From contig NW_001798983.1 in NCBI RefSeq assembly GCF_000165425.1, positions 127,259 through 191,258 of the forward strand: a DNA stretch of 64,000 bases, in the 5' to 3' direction. This document shows, in pieces, positions 47,364 to 60,179 of the stretch. A model generated the notes under the pieces. The model saw nothing but the letters and a program-made list of their open reading frames with translations. It had not been told where the DNA came from and ran no database searches. Made by a program: the position numbers and the translations under genes. The first letter of the stretch is position 1. Each line of letters begins with the position of its first letter. The stretch comes from Paramecium tetraurelia (Eukaryota; Ciliophora; Oligohymenophorea; Peniculida; Parameciidae).

Positions 47364-48064
47364 ATGCCTCAATATCCAAAGATTGTATTTTTGCAATAGA
47401 ATCCATTTGTAAGAAATTTAGTTGAGAAGTATTTGAATTACATATACGTTTAGACAATTTGTTCAATTTTCAATTGTAGATGCTTCAAAGACAACTGGAG
47501 AAGTAAGTGTTTTCTTAATGGTTAGGACAATGTTGCTAGATTGGCTGAATAGGTTCAATTATAATCGACTTAAACAAATGGTGCTTTGTTGTTTGGATTC
47601 CCTAATAATGCTGCTGAAGCTGAGAAGTAAATATTCGAATGAATAGTGCTTAGACTCGATCGTTTATTGGATGGTGTTAATTTGGCTATTAGATTCAAAT
47701 TATCTGAATCATTGGCATAGAAGATAGCAGGATCCTATCTATCTTGCCAATCATGCGGTAAAGTGTTCAACACAAGTTTACCATTCGTCACACCCACTCA
47801 CCCTGGATATCAGAATAATGTAAGAAGTCCAATATTAAATTTAGTGCTAAACTCCAAGCAAATGCGCTTTGGAATAGAGTTCTGCTCCAGCTGATTAAAT
47901 AAATGCAGAGGTCGCCAATTATTATTAATAGAAAGTATGATTGATGTTGAATAGATTAGGGTGCATATCTTGAATATGAGATAAATGAAGAGCATTTGTT
48001 GTATGATTCTTAGGAGTTCTTTGAAAAATTAGACAATGCAGTAGCTACCCATATCAAGGTTTGA
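47364..48064 (+). CDS. Adenylate-kinase-like protein without a visible P-loop
   Basis: ATG 47364; introns of 25, 23, 27, 25 and 25 nt restore the frame; TGA 48062-48064; about 190 residues. After MPQYPKIVFLQQNPFVRNLV there is no GxPGSGKG nucleotide loop. The rest follows adenylate kinase order: FVQFSIVDASKTTGE, GALLFGFPNNAAEAEKLDRL (family 'GFxLDGFPR..xQAExL'), AIRFKLSESLAQKIAGSYLS, a zinc-type lid CQSCGKVFNTSLP...NCQTPSKC, and YYQQKGAYLEYEINEEHLLY like the family's last helix. Probably a non-catalytic relative, for example a structural subunit of a mitochondrial complex (inference; such subunits are known in ciliates). Splicing errors at the 5' end could also hide a P-loop. Confidence 0.65.
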
Positions 48065-48186
48065 TATTTTAAGCGAATAAAAGAAATATAAAATTATAAT
48101 TACAATAATAAATTCTTATTTTCAGCTTTGAAATATATGAAATAATCAAAGGCCGAAAAAGTAAAATTAGTTTGATAATGATAACT

Positions 48187-50298
48187 TCATTACTATTATT
48201 TGCTTTTTCTTTTTTACTATTGCTTAATTAAAAATCTATTCTGAACATTGTGTTTATAGATTTGAATGCCTAAGGCCAGATTATCCATATGCGTTAATCT
48301 CTACTATTAAGATTGAAGCACATTTGATTGTTCTTTGCTTAGATCGGTCTACAGAGTAATGCTATACAAATACATTGATTCTTTCATTCGGTTGTGTTTG
48401 GATAGGTTTCTATGTATCATTATAAGCATAAGTGCTAATCACTCTAGTTTTGCGATCATTTTTAATATGTTAGCTACTTCTATTTTCAACACTTCTTTTT
48501 AAATAGGTGATTTCAGATCTCTAACTATTGCTACTATGGCGATCAGATCTTTCAGTACTGCCTTGTTTAAATTTCAAGTTGCTTTTGTGTCTGACATAGG
48601 TAGTGGAATCTCTATGGAATATACATAGATTAATACGTATTGCCTAAGTATTTGGATTGTTTGACTGCAAGTAATTGGGCCAATTGATCCTTGGATTAAA
48701 TGGAAGGTTTTTGGGAGATGGATTTTTGATTTTTGGATGGCAAACCAGTTTTCTTGGGAGCTGAAGTATCTCTGTGAGGAACAGGATCTTAAGATTTGGT
48801 TTTACCTTTTCTAATTAAAGTGATTAATGGATGGTTATACGTTTGTGATTTGTTTTGATTTCTATCTGAAAAGGCTTTGTTTAAAAACATTTCCATGGAT
48901 GAAGAGCCTCCAGTTTCTGCTACTTTAGAGACTTGGGGTTATTTAACTTCTTTGGGTTGTGATGCTTATTATTGGATTAGTAGTTGTTGTTGTTGTTGTT
49001 GATTTTAAAGGAGATGCAATAAGATTTATTATTGCACATCTTAACTATAAGGTTGGGAATGCTGTTGTTGTGAGTACAGTTTCTATTTGACTAGAGGGGA
49101 GGACTTCTGTTGTTCAATTTATTGGGTTTTATTAAATAAATTCTATTTTTCAATAGAAATTGATTTGGGAGCAACTTCAGGTTTGATTAACTTTTCTCTT
49201 TGTTGTTTGAGTTTGAGGAGATAGTAACAAGTGGTGATGCAATTGTGTTTGTTGTTTTTGATCATTTATACAACTTCTTCTTCCGAGATGTTATATTGGA
49301 GCAACAATTGAAGAATAGTGTAATCAACGTCTATTTTGAAATTGTCCAATCTAGATACTCTATTGATAATACTTAGTGTTTACTCCTTCAGGGATGGTCA
49401 TTTTGCCAGCGAATTGAATGAAATCATGTTATCTAATTTCAGGTATTGTGATCCTTTTGGAAGGGTCTTTCTGGAGAATTTTTCGAAGGAGATCAGCTGC
49501 TTAAGGAGAGACACTTTTGGGTAGTTTGTAATCTGAGTGTTTGATCTTTTCGTAGAGTTATTTGGTATTTTGATCTTCGAAAGGGACACAACTAAAGTTG
49601 AGGGAAATAGAATACCCACAAATCATTGCATACAAGATTATGCCACATGACCAGATATCGGTTTTCAATCCTTCATATGGCAAACCACTGACCATCTCAG
49701 GTGCAGCATAACAAGGACTGCCACAGGGAGTATGCAATTTTTGATTTGGTTGATAGAGATTCGATAATCCGAAATCGACTACCTTGACTTGCTTATTGGA
49801 ATCCAACAGGATGTTCTCTGGCTTCAGATCTCTGTGCACAATGCCTAATTGATGTATGTATTCTATGGCATTCAGAAGTTAAAAGAATATACGACCAGCT
49901 TCACGCTCTTCAAGTCGAGATTTCGAAACGATATGTTCAAATAACTCTCCTCCTGGGGCGTATTCAGTTATGAGATATAATTTTATTTCACTCTCGATGA
50001 TCTCTTATAACTCAATCACATACCTCATATAATTAAATGATGTTCGGATGACGTATTTTACGGAGAATGTGAATTTCGCGTTGAATCCTCACATAGTCAG
50101 CCTCATTTTCTATTTTCTCCTTCTCCAGAATTTTGATTGCTACCTTTGTAAATTGAAGTTATTAAATACTTTCTCATTGGTGCATTTGTGAATTCCCAAC
50201 TTCACTTTTCCAAAGGTTCCTTATCCTAAAGTTTTATCCACTACATAATTCTAAAGAGGGTTGAAATTAGGGTCCTTGAATGTATAGAGTTTTGGCAT
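48187..50298 (-). CDS. SNF1/AMPK-like Ser/Thr protein kinase
   Basis: ATG 50298 ([20 protein letters not shown]). Kinase domain: [80 protein letters not shown] with the activation-loop Thr at the AMPK T172 position, then [18 protein letters not shown] and [13 protein letters not shown]-like helical stretch follows (ISEEEVVQM...[21 protein letters not shown]), as in SNF1 catalytic subunits. The C-terminal half is Gln/Ser-rich with a CAA repeat, and ends NRFLIKQQQKRKSKQQQ at TGA 48187-48189. Introns of 20-26 nt within the kinase domain. Likely an energy-sensing or stress kinase; the C-terminal beta-binding domain is not recognisable. Confidence 0.88.
48983..49001 (-). repeat. CAA trinucleotide repeat coding poly-Gln
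   Basis: Six GTT units on the + strand, read as CAA codons inside the kinase tail on the minus strand, followed by more Gln codons written TAA. The pure CAA run stands out because most local Gln codons are TAA or TAG. Confidence 0.6.
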
Positions 50299-50324
50299 AA
50301 CAGAATTTATATTAAAATAATCAA

Positions 50325-51203
50325 TCATCTAATTTTATGGTTATTCAAAGTCTCCAATGCCAATAGCAATGCCTAAGTTCCATAACGTGCTCCCCCTTGG
50401 GCAACCAAAGCATGATACAACTGCTTTACCAAAGCCAACCCTGGTAAACTCAAGTTCAACCTATTGGCCTCATTAATCGCTATGCTCAAATCCTTAATGA
50501 AATGCTCAACATAAAATCCAGGCTCAAAGTCTCCCTTCACCATTCTCAATCCCAACACACTCCAAGCTGTCGAATTGGCTGCTCCACTCTTTATTGTATT
50601 AATCAACTATTCCAAATTCAATCCGCATTTGTGTCCATACAACAAACCTTCGACTGTCCCTATCATATTCCCAGCCAACACTATCTGATTAACCATCTTA
50701 GTATGCTACCCTAAACCAGCACCTCCCATCAATTAAACATTTGCACTATACACTTTTAATATATCACTTATTCTATCCAAAGCTTTCTATTATCCTCCAC
50801 ACATCACCACCAATCTTCCCTCTCTAGCCCCTATGTCTCCTCCACTTACTGGAGCATCAATAGATTCTACTCCCCTCTCATTCGCCTACTTGAAAATCCT
50901 CTCTGCCAATTCAGGTGATGAAGTAGTGTGATCAACTAAAACAGTCCCCTTTTTCATATGATTTAATATTCCTTGATCTCCTAAAACTACTTATTCAACA
51001 TCCTTAGGATATCCCAACATTAAAAAAACAGCATCTGAATGCTTTGCCAATTCTCTTGGTTGAACAAATTCTGCTCCTGCTTCAACGAGAGGTTATGTCT
51101 TAGTAACTGTCCTGTTGTATATGCGCAATTTATGACCAGCCTTAAGAATATGTCTGCACATAGAGACCCCCATTACACCTGTTCCAATCCAGCCAATATT
51201 CAT
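50325..51203 (-). CDS. 3-hydroxyisobutyrate dehydrogenase-like NAD(P)-dependent oxidoreductase
   Basis: Single exon, ATG 51203 to TGA 50325-50327, 292 residues, normal family length. N-terminal Rossmann signature [20 protein letters not shown] followed by [71 protein letters not shown] with the catalytic Lys of the beta-hydroxyacid dehydrogenase family; the C-terminal all-helical domain has [20 protein letters not shown] and [20 protein letters not shown]. Substrate could be 3-hydroxyisobutyrate (valine breakdown) or a related semialdehyde such as succinic semialdehyde or glyoxylate; sequence alone does not decide. No mitochondrial leader is visible. Confidence 0.92.
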
Positions 51204-51514
51204 TTTTATTATAGAATCTAAATAAACATATTCAACTCATATAACTATTTATCCATCTGGATTTTTCTTATAATCAAATTCTAAAAAGATTCTGTGTCAA
51301 TTTCCAGGAAGGGTTGAGAATTTCATATTGCTCATTTTTCCCTCTGTCAAACAATTAAATCACCATAAAGATTCAACATATTAATCTATTAATTGTACAT
51401 ATCCCTGAGACCTATTAGTCATACAAATTAAAATAATATTTTTGTTGGTTATTATTATATAAAATATATTATCTACTAGAGAGATTGTTAAGATAGTGAT
51501 ATATTTATTTTAAA
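51204..51514. other. Divergent intergenic region
   Basis: About 310 nt between an oxidoreductase gene and a histidine kinase gene reading away from each other. AT-rich; no motif named. Confidence 0.35.
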
Positions 51515-54063
51515 ATGCTAATTTATACAAGTTACTTATATGTGCAATTTTCAATAAAAAACACTTTTGTTCTTGTGGACATCATCATGAATAAGAATTA
51601 CTCACTGCAATACACAATTATTAGTTCAATTTCTTTAGCAATTTCAGTTTTATTATTGGTTATGGAGACACTTAAAAAACAAAATATTTATGCGAATAAT
51701 ATCGGTGCATCTTTGTTGTGCGTTCTAAATATAGAGTTCATCTACAATGATATCCCTTAGATAAATATGCTGCAATTGGGGACTTTCATAGCTCTTCTGA
51801 TTACGCAATTCGAGGATGCTGAAAAATGGCATAAGTTTATGAAGCACTCAATCTTGGTATACTTTTTTGTCAGAACCTTCATACAATATAAGGAACAATT
51901 ATACATAACCGAATTGTTGACGTGCTTTTTGTGGTAACCTTTGAATCATTGGATGTTACATCTGAAGAAAGAGGAAGATCGGATTGAGTCAAAGAAGCAT
52001 CTGCAGGATATGAGCAAATACAACATCGAGTAAATTCCATAACTAGTGAAGGATCAGTCGGAACAGGATGAATAGTGCAGCAGCATTTTGAGAAGTTTAA
52101 ACATCCAACATAATTTGAATTAGTTGAAGCAATTGGATTTAAAGAATCCCTTTGTGCAAGACAAGGAGAATCTCATGAATAATCTCTCATTCAAAGGCTC
52201 AGACTTGCAGAAATCAACTAATACTTTAGACCTACCTCAAATATGGAATTTGCTGCCATTTGGCATAGGACTTATGAATAGTCAATGTGAGATGGTGATA
52301 AATAATTAAAAATTATTATAGTTTTTAAAAGTGTCGGATAATGATGGAAGAAACATCATTTTAAATCTAGATTCATTATTAGAAAGGTAATATCCATTTA
52401 TGAAAATAGTTGCGAATCCTGGGAGAGCAAATCCATCAAGTAAGTAGGTTCAAATCAGAGTAACCGTTAGAGCAAGAGGTTCCCCAAGGTTCCATAGTTG
52501 TCTCTAATATCAAGGAGTTTAAATGAGCAAAACTCTGTTCACAATCCAGAGGGAGGCACCAACACCAATTTAAATAACAATATTGGCTTTTCTTCTAATC
52601 CAAATAACCAGATCAAGGATGAATTAATGACAACAAAGAGCAGATTCAAAAATTTGAATTTGTTGTTCACTAAATTTGCCTAAAAGTCTTCTTCTCTTAC
52701 AAACAATGTGGATAATTCTGTGCAATCAATAGGATAAAACATTCAGATAATTAAGATCATTTAGGATGTTGGGACTATGAAATACTATTTAAGGATTAAA
52801 GTATATGAGATTGAGATTAATAATAAAATATACTATCTCTTTTTGATTGAAAATATCACGAATAAGGAAGAATTACGGTAGTTGAACATTAGATACAAGT
52901 ACCAATAGGCACTTTTAAATTCCTTGTGTCATGAATTAAGGACTCCAATGAATAGTACATTGTCACAGTTAAATGCATTGTCGACATTGATTGCTCCCAA
53001 TATAAGAGATAAGAATTTGTAACCAGCCATTATATCAGCCAAAAAGCTGATGTTTTAATTAAATGACATTTTGGATTATGCTTAAATTGATTGTAGGAAC
53101 TTCCACTTGAGTAATTCCCAATTTGAGTTAAGTGAAATCTTTGAAATTTTGAAGGAGTTGTTTGAATAGGAATGCAAGGAGAAATAGTTAGACTTTTAAT
53201 TGAAATCCAAGACTAATTACATGATCAATAGTGATAAAGAAAGAATCCTTAGAATTTTGGTGAATTTGATAGATAATTCAATTAAATTTACGAATTAGTG
53301 TGGTTCCATCTAAGTGAATGTTTCTGATCAAGAATCTCGCATAATATTCTAAGTGGAAGATAATGGGGTTGGCATGTCAGAGAAGACTCTATATCAAATT
53401 AAAAACAGGGATGATGTGCAATTTTATGATTCACAATTATTCTAATAAACAAAATTAGGTCTAGGATTGAAGATCTCCCAATAAATAGCTAAATTTCTAT
53501 GTTACAATAACGAGTTGATTATAGAGAGCACTGAGAATGAGTATACAAGAATATCATTCAAGATAGAAAATCAGCAAAAACTTATTAGCTAGTAGAAGTT
53601 TCCATCATTCTATGGATGCAACATCACAATCAGTTGTAATTGCACTCAAATCTTGATCGTGGATGACGTAAGATTCAATCATAGTGCCATTGAGGCTCTA
53701 TTATCATAACATAAAATGAAGATGGATAGTGCGTATAATGGTTAATAGGCAATTGAAAAAATTGAATAAAAATTGTAGTCTCCTTGTTGTAAAACTTATA
53801 AGCTAATTTTCATGGACATAGAAATGCCTGTCAAGAATGGCTATTAGGCTTCAAAAGATGTAATCAATATGATAATATATCTATAGATCACTGAGATCAT
53901 GACGCAGTAAAATATGAATGATTAATGTGCTATTGTGATGTGTTCTGCTTACAATGGGAATGAAAATAATGATAGTTTAAGGAATTGTGGCATAAAAGAG
54001 ATATTACCAAAGCCAATAGAGTAAAAATAACTTAAACAATTACTTGATAAATATTTATTATGA
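51515..54063 (+). CDS. Hybrid membrane histidine kinase with receiver domain, first of a tandem pair
   Basis: ATG 51515 (an internal Met at 51587, MNKNYSLQYTIISSISLAIS, is an alternative). About six N-terminal TM segments (MLQLGTFIALLITQF, HSILVYFFVRTFI); a PAS-like segment (IWNLLPFGIGLMNSQCEMVI); HisKA with SLCHELRTPMNSTLSQLNAL; HATPase_c with N-box RILRILVNLIDNSIKFTNQ, G1 VEDNGVGMSE, G2 KLGLGLKISQQ; receiver with TQILIVDDVRFNHSAIEALL, phospho-Asp in YKLIFMDIEMPVKNGYQASK, and ILPKPIEQKQLKQLL. TGA 54061-54063. Introns near 52390-52450 and 53850-53920 region. Closest paralogue is the gene 16 nt downstream. Confidence 0.9.
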
Positions 54064-54079
54064 TTAAATTTATTAATAA

Positions 54080-56639
54080 ATGGAAGTACTTATAAAATTA
54101 TTGATACTCTAATTAATAGTCAAGGACATCATTGATATAGCATTTGTTCGGTAGGATAGCCATTTGATAACCATTTACTTAAATGTAATATCTCTAAGTA
54201 TTGGGCTAATACTCGTCATACTTGATTACTGCAAATTATCAATTAAATATTTAAAAGTGGGCCTCTTTGGATTATGTGCAATAAATTCAGAAATACCATT
54301 TTAACAAAAGATTAACTATGCCAATGTTGCTTACTTTGCATACACAGCACTAATATTATTCAATACATACTCACAAAACCTATCCACTAGATTGATTGTC
54401 CACTTTTAACTACTATATGTTACTATTAGAGTTTCATTTACCTAAAATAGTTATGACTTACATACACTTCTGATCATGATCTCCTTGTAACCAATCAATC
54501 ATTACATCATACATTAAATGACTAGTGTCAAGTGCTCTTCGTTCACTTAAACCCTCGTTTAATAAGAATAAAAATTTAAATAGACATAATTTGAATAAGA
54601 TTAGTTATTATCAAGCGAAAGTAAAAGAGATTTCATTAAATATGATCTGAATGAGAGCATCATTCTAAAAGCTTTTAATGGAGATATTGAAACTCCTCAA
54701 CAAGAGCACAGATACATAGGCATTAACAAAGACCAAATGGATCAAAGAATCATCATAAAAAAACATCCAAACAACTTACCAACAACCCTTTTATCAGATT
54801 CCAATTATAATATGGAGCCTTTAAAATTTGAAAGAAATACTAGTACTAAGTATTCAGAAATAGTCTCAATTTTGAATAATCTGCCTTTTGGTATACTGTT
54901 TGTAGATTAATCCTTAAAAGTTTTAGATTTTAATCAAAAAGTAACCTAACTACTAGGTTTAACTAATCCTTGTGATATAATTGCATTCTTAGATTAAGCT
55001 ATTTAAAGGTAATGTTAATAGATTATTAAAGCGGAGACTTTTGTGAATTTAGATCATCTAAGAAAGTCAGAAAACCTTAAAAATCACCCAGAAAAAAGAC
55101 ATTTCAAAATTAACCTTCAATTAGTCCATAAAAAATATTCTTAGAAGAACACATTCAAGATGCATTCTCATAATACAACAACAATGCCTCTTAATTTAAA
55201 GGGGAGAGTGATGCCAATATAGGGAAAAACCTTAAGTCTATATTTTAGAATTTCAAGAAAATCCACCAAAGTTAATTAACATCTTTGTCTCGTGATAACT
55301 TTCAATACATAATCAGAATGGATAATATGAATAAATCTGGTGGGAAGATCAAGTATAAGAGTTTGAAACTCAAAATATTTCAATTGGAAGGTTTTGTGTA
55401 ATGGGAGTCTGTGGTTTATTTGTTCTTTTTGGAGAACATCACCAAGAGAGAAGAATATAGATTGCTGAATCATAAGTACAAGTTTCAATAGGCCTTGCTT
55501 AATTCTTTATGTCATGAGCTGCGAACTCCGATCAATGGGACAGTGTCTTAGTTGTATGCATTGAAGGATCAATTGTCTTAGAGTTTGATTGAATCTCATT
55601 TGGATCCTGCCATTGTATCAGCCAAGAGGTTGCAATTCCAACTCAATGATATCTTAGATTATGCTCAAATTTAATGTTCAGCTTTGATTTTGAATAAGTC
55701 CTGTTTCAAGTTATAGGAAGTTTATTAATTACTATATGAACTTTTTAATTTTGAGTGTGTCTAAAAGAACATCAATCTCATCATTGAAAATGTAAGTCAT
55801 ATCTCAATTTATACAGACAAAGAAAGACTGATTAGAATTTTCATAAATTTATTGGATAACTCTGTCAAATTCACAAACAAGGGAGGCACTATCAAATTAA
55901 TTACTCAAACGACTCCTCTTTACTATAAGTTATCAATTGAAGATGATGGATAGGGCATTTCAGAAGAAGTCATCCAGAAAATTGAGTAATAAGCAGAATT
56001 ATTATTCCAAGACTCACTTCACTATGATTCTAACAAACTTGGGCTAGGACTTAGGATCTCATAATAGCTAGCCAAATTTCTATATAAGGATCAGTTTTTT
56101 GAGATTGATTCCGTTTATGACAGATATACAAAAGTCAGTTTCAGAGTGTCAAATCAAATCCACAATTACTCCAATGAGTTCGAATTCGACAAACACGAAA
56201 TCACTCAGATTTCAGATTGTGATTGTAGCAAGATTTTGATCGTTGATGATATCAGCTGCAACCATTTTGCCTTGTAAGTTTTGCTTAAGAAGTTCAAAGT
56301 GAAAACTGACAGTGCTTACAATGGTAATTCAGCAATCGACTTAGTCAAATAGAGATTTTCATAACAATGTTGCAAGACTTACCGATTAATTTTTATGGAC
56401 ATTGAAATGCCTGGTAAAAATGGATTTTAGGCCTCTAAAGAAGTAAGAGTGTTAATATATAGATAAATTAATTATTAAAGGAGCGAAATTTGAATGAAAG
56501 TTGTATTATAACAATGTATTCAGCCTATTCAGGAGATGATGATGTTCTGATTGCTAGTCAATGTGGTATGAAAGAGCGTATCTCCAAACCCACTGATATA
56601 CAAAAATTAGAATATCTTGTTAATAAGTACATACTATGA
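54080..56639 (+). CDS. Hybrid membrane histidine kinase with receiver domain, second of a tandem pair
   Basis: ATG 54080 starts MEVLIKLLILQLIVKDIIDI; about five TM segments; PAS-like IVSILNNLPFGILFVDQSLK; HisKA with SLCHELRTPINGTVSQLYAL; HATPase_c with RIFINLLDNSVKFTNKGG, EDDGQGISEEV and KLGLGLRISQQLAKFL; receiver SKILIVDDISCNHFALQVLL, phospho-Asp in YRLIFMDIEMPGKNGFQASK, AYSGDDDV and ISKPTDIQKL. TGA 56637-56639. A short intron lies in the receiver domain (about 56442-56466) at the same point as in the first copy. With only 16 nt between the first gene's stop and this ATG there is almost no room for a separate promoter; a later Met may be the true start. Confidence 0.9.
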
Positions 56640-56691
56640 ATATTATATATATATACATATATGAAATCTCTTAATAATTTATTTTATAGTA

Positions 56692-58187
56692 ATGCAAAAT
56701 GAGACTAATAAAAGAGTGGCCTATTTTTATCATCCCCAAATAGGGAGATATCATTATGGTAAGGAACATCCAATGAAACCAAAAAGAATTGCAATGGCGC
56801 ATAATTTAATTGTTAATTATGGGTAATGTATTATAAACATGAGTTAGTTTGTACCGAAACCTGGATGTATATATGAATCGGTAGGCTTCATTGAAAGAGA
56901 TGGAGAAATTTCATGAGCCAGAATATTTGCAATATTTGAGTCAGTTCACAAGTGTTAGAAGTCAAATTGTGAATGAGTATCAACACTATAATCAACAGCC
57001 AAATATCACTCACTTTACAAGCCACATCTACAACGAGTTTGATTTGTTAGATTATAATATACCACATACTCATGAGCCCATCGAGACAAATAATAATTAT
57101 CCATAACCAAATAGTTTCAGAGTAGGAGACTCCACTGATAACCCCAGCTTTCCAGGTCTATATGACTTTTGCCAATTGTCTGCAGGAGGATCAATTGATG
57201 CTGCTCATGTGTTGATTTCATAAGATGCAGAAATAGCCATTAATTATTCAGGAGGTTTGCATCATGCCAAGAAAAGAGAGGCCAGTGGGATTCTGTTATG
57301 TGAATGACATTGTGATAGCCATATTGGAATTGTTGAGAGTACACCAGAGAGTTTTGTATGTTGATATCGATGTTCATCATGGAGATGGAGTTGAAGAGGC
57401 ATTTCTTCTCACAAATAGAGTGATGACTTGTTCATTCCATCAATATGGAGATGATTTCTTTCCAGGCTCAGGAGATATTGACAGTTATGGAGAAGGATTA
57501 GGTCGATATCATGCTCTCAATATCCCTTTGAAAATTGGTATGAATGATGAGACCTTCACAGAAATATTCCAGAAAATCATCACCTAAGTTATGGATATCT
57601 ATAGACCAGAGGCTGTAGTCCTGTAATGTGGAGCTGATTCACTATGTCATGATAGATTGGGAGGATATAATTTATCAACAAAAGGTCATGGTGCTTGTGT
57701 TGAATTCATGATTAAATACAATGTGCCCATCTTGGTATTAGGAGGAGGAGGATATACAATCTAAAATGTAGCTAGATGTTGGGCATATGAGACTGGATTG
57801 TGTTTAAACAAAAAGATTGATGCTCCTATTCCCACTTCTGAAATCTATTATGAATATTATGCTCCAGACTACAAATTGCATTTCCCAATAAAACAAAATG
57901 TAGAAAACAAGAATAAGAAGGAAGAACTCCAAAGAATCGTAGAGAAAATATATGGGTATCTCAAATCCATTGAACCTGTTCCTGGCATTGGTTTTCATGA
58001 TTTGCCTTAATCATTTTATCCAGAAATGAATGTAGAGGAAGGTACTTTATCTTTTAATTCCCTAGAAATCAATCCCGATCAACGTTATGAATAAACATTA
58101 AATTAATTCGAGGGAGCCCACTATGAAGAAGGAAATGAAATTTTAGTTGATCCATCCAATGGATTCTCAATACATAGAAGAGAATGA
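56692..58187 (+). CDS. Class I histone deacetylase (Rpd3/HDAC1 type) with apparent 1-nt frameshift
   Basis: Zn-dependent nuclear lysine deacetylase. ATG 56692 ([40 protein letters not shown]), a 25-nt intron, then [20 protein letters not shown] and [15 protein letters not shown] (catalytic His pair). At 57287-57289 (GGG) the frame slips: [20 protein letters not shown] continues in the next frame, with [19 protein letters not shown] (metal ligands), [45 protein letters not shown] (catalytic Tyr) and GFHDLP; TGA 58185-58187. Both halves match the family closely. Read without the slip, the product ends soon after [13 protein letters not shown]. An assembly error in a G run is the simplest explanation. 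Confidence 0.9.
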
Positions 58188-58330
58188 TAAACTATATATT
58201 TAATCAATTTTTGATGAACTCATTCTTTTATCAATAGATTAATTAATGACCTAGTCTATTAAGCTTTACTAAAATTGAATAATGATATTAAATTTGAGTT
58301 ATCTTAATTAAATTCTGTTCTTCAAAATTG

Positions 58331-58534
58331 ATGAGTAAAGAATAATGCATCTTCTCATAGAGCAATGATTGCATTGAATTTGATGAATAGAATTTCATGA
58401 TTTAAATTTGTTCAGTTTATAATTAATATTGATATCAAGGTATATTCATTCAGGATGTTATGGAGATGTATAACTGTTTGATGGCTTATCAGCAAAGTAG
58501 AGATGAGATTTAAGAGGAAAACATTAAAGAATGA
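58331..58534 (+). CDS. Possible small Cys-containing protein
   Basis: ATG 58331, a 39-nt intron (or 25 nt with a shifted frame), TGA 58532-58534, about 54 residues: MSKEQCIFSQSNDCIEFDEQ, then VMEMYNCLMAYQQSRDEIQE. Four Cys in a helical context recall CHCH-type small mitochondrial proteins, but the spacing is not the standard CX9C. Weak call. Confidence 0.35.
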
Positions 58535-58682
58535 TATAAAATATATTTATATATTCTAATAATATGAGTACTATTGATAATAATATTAATCAGATATTAG
58601 ATATGATATGTTATTATTAAGATTAGATGGGTGAAAATTAATAAATGACCAAATAATTAATAAAAGATCAATAATTAATAAA

Positions 58683-60102
<1,420 letters not shown>

Positions 60103-60179
60103 TTTTGTGATTCTGTTTTAATTCATCATATATTTAAACATGCCAAATCACACATTTGCATAATTATTATTATTTTTTA

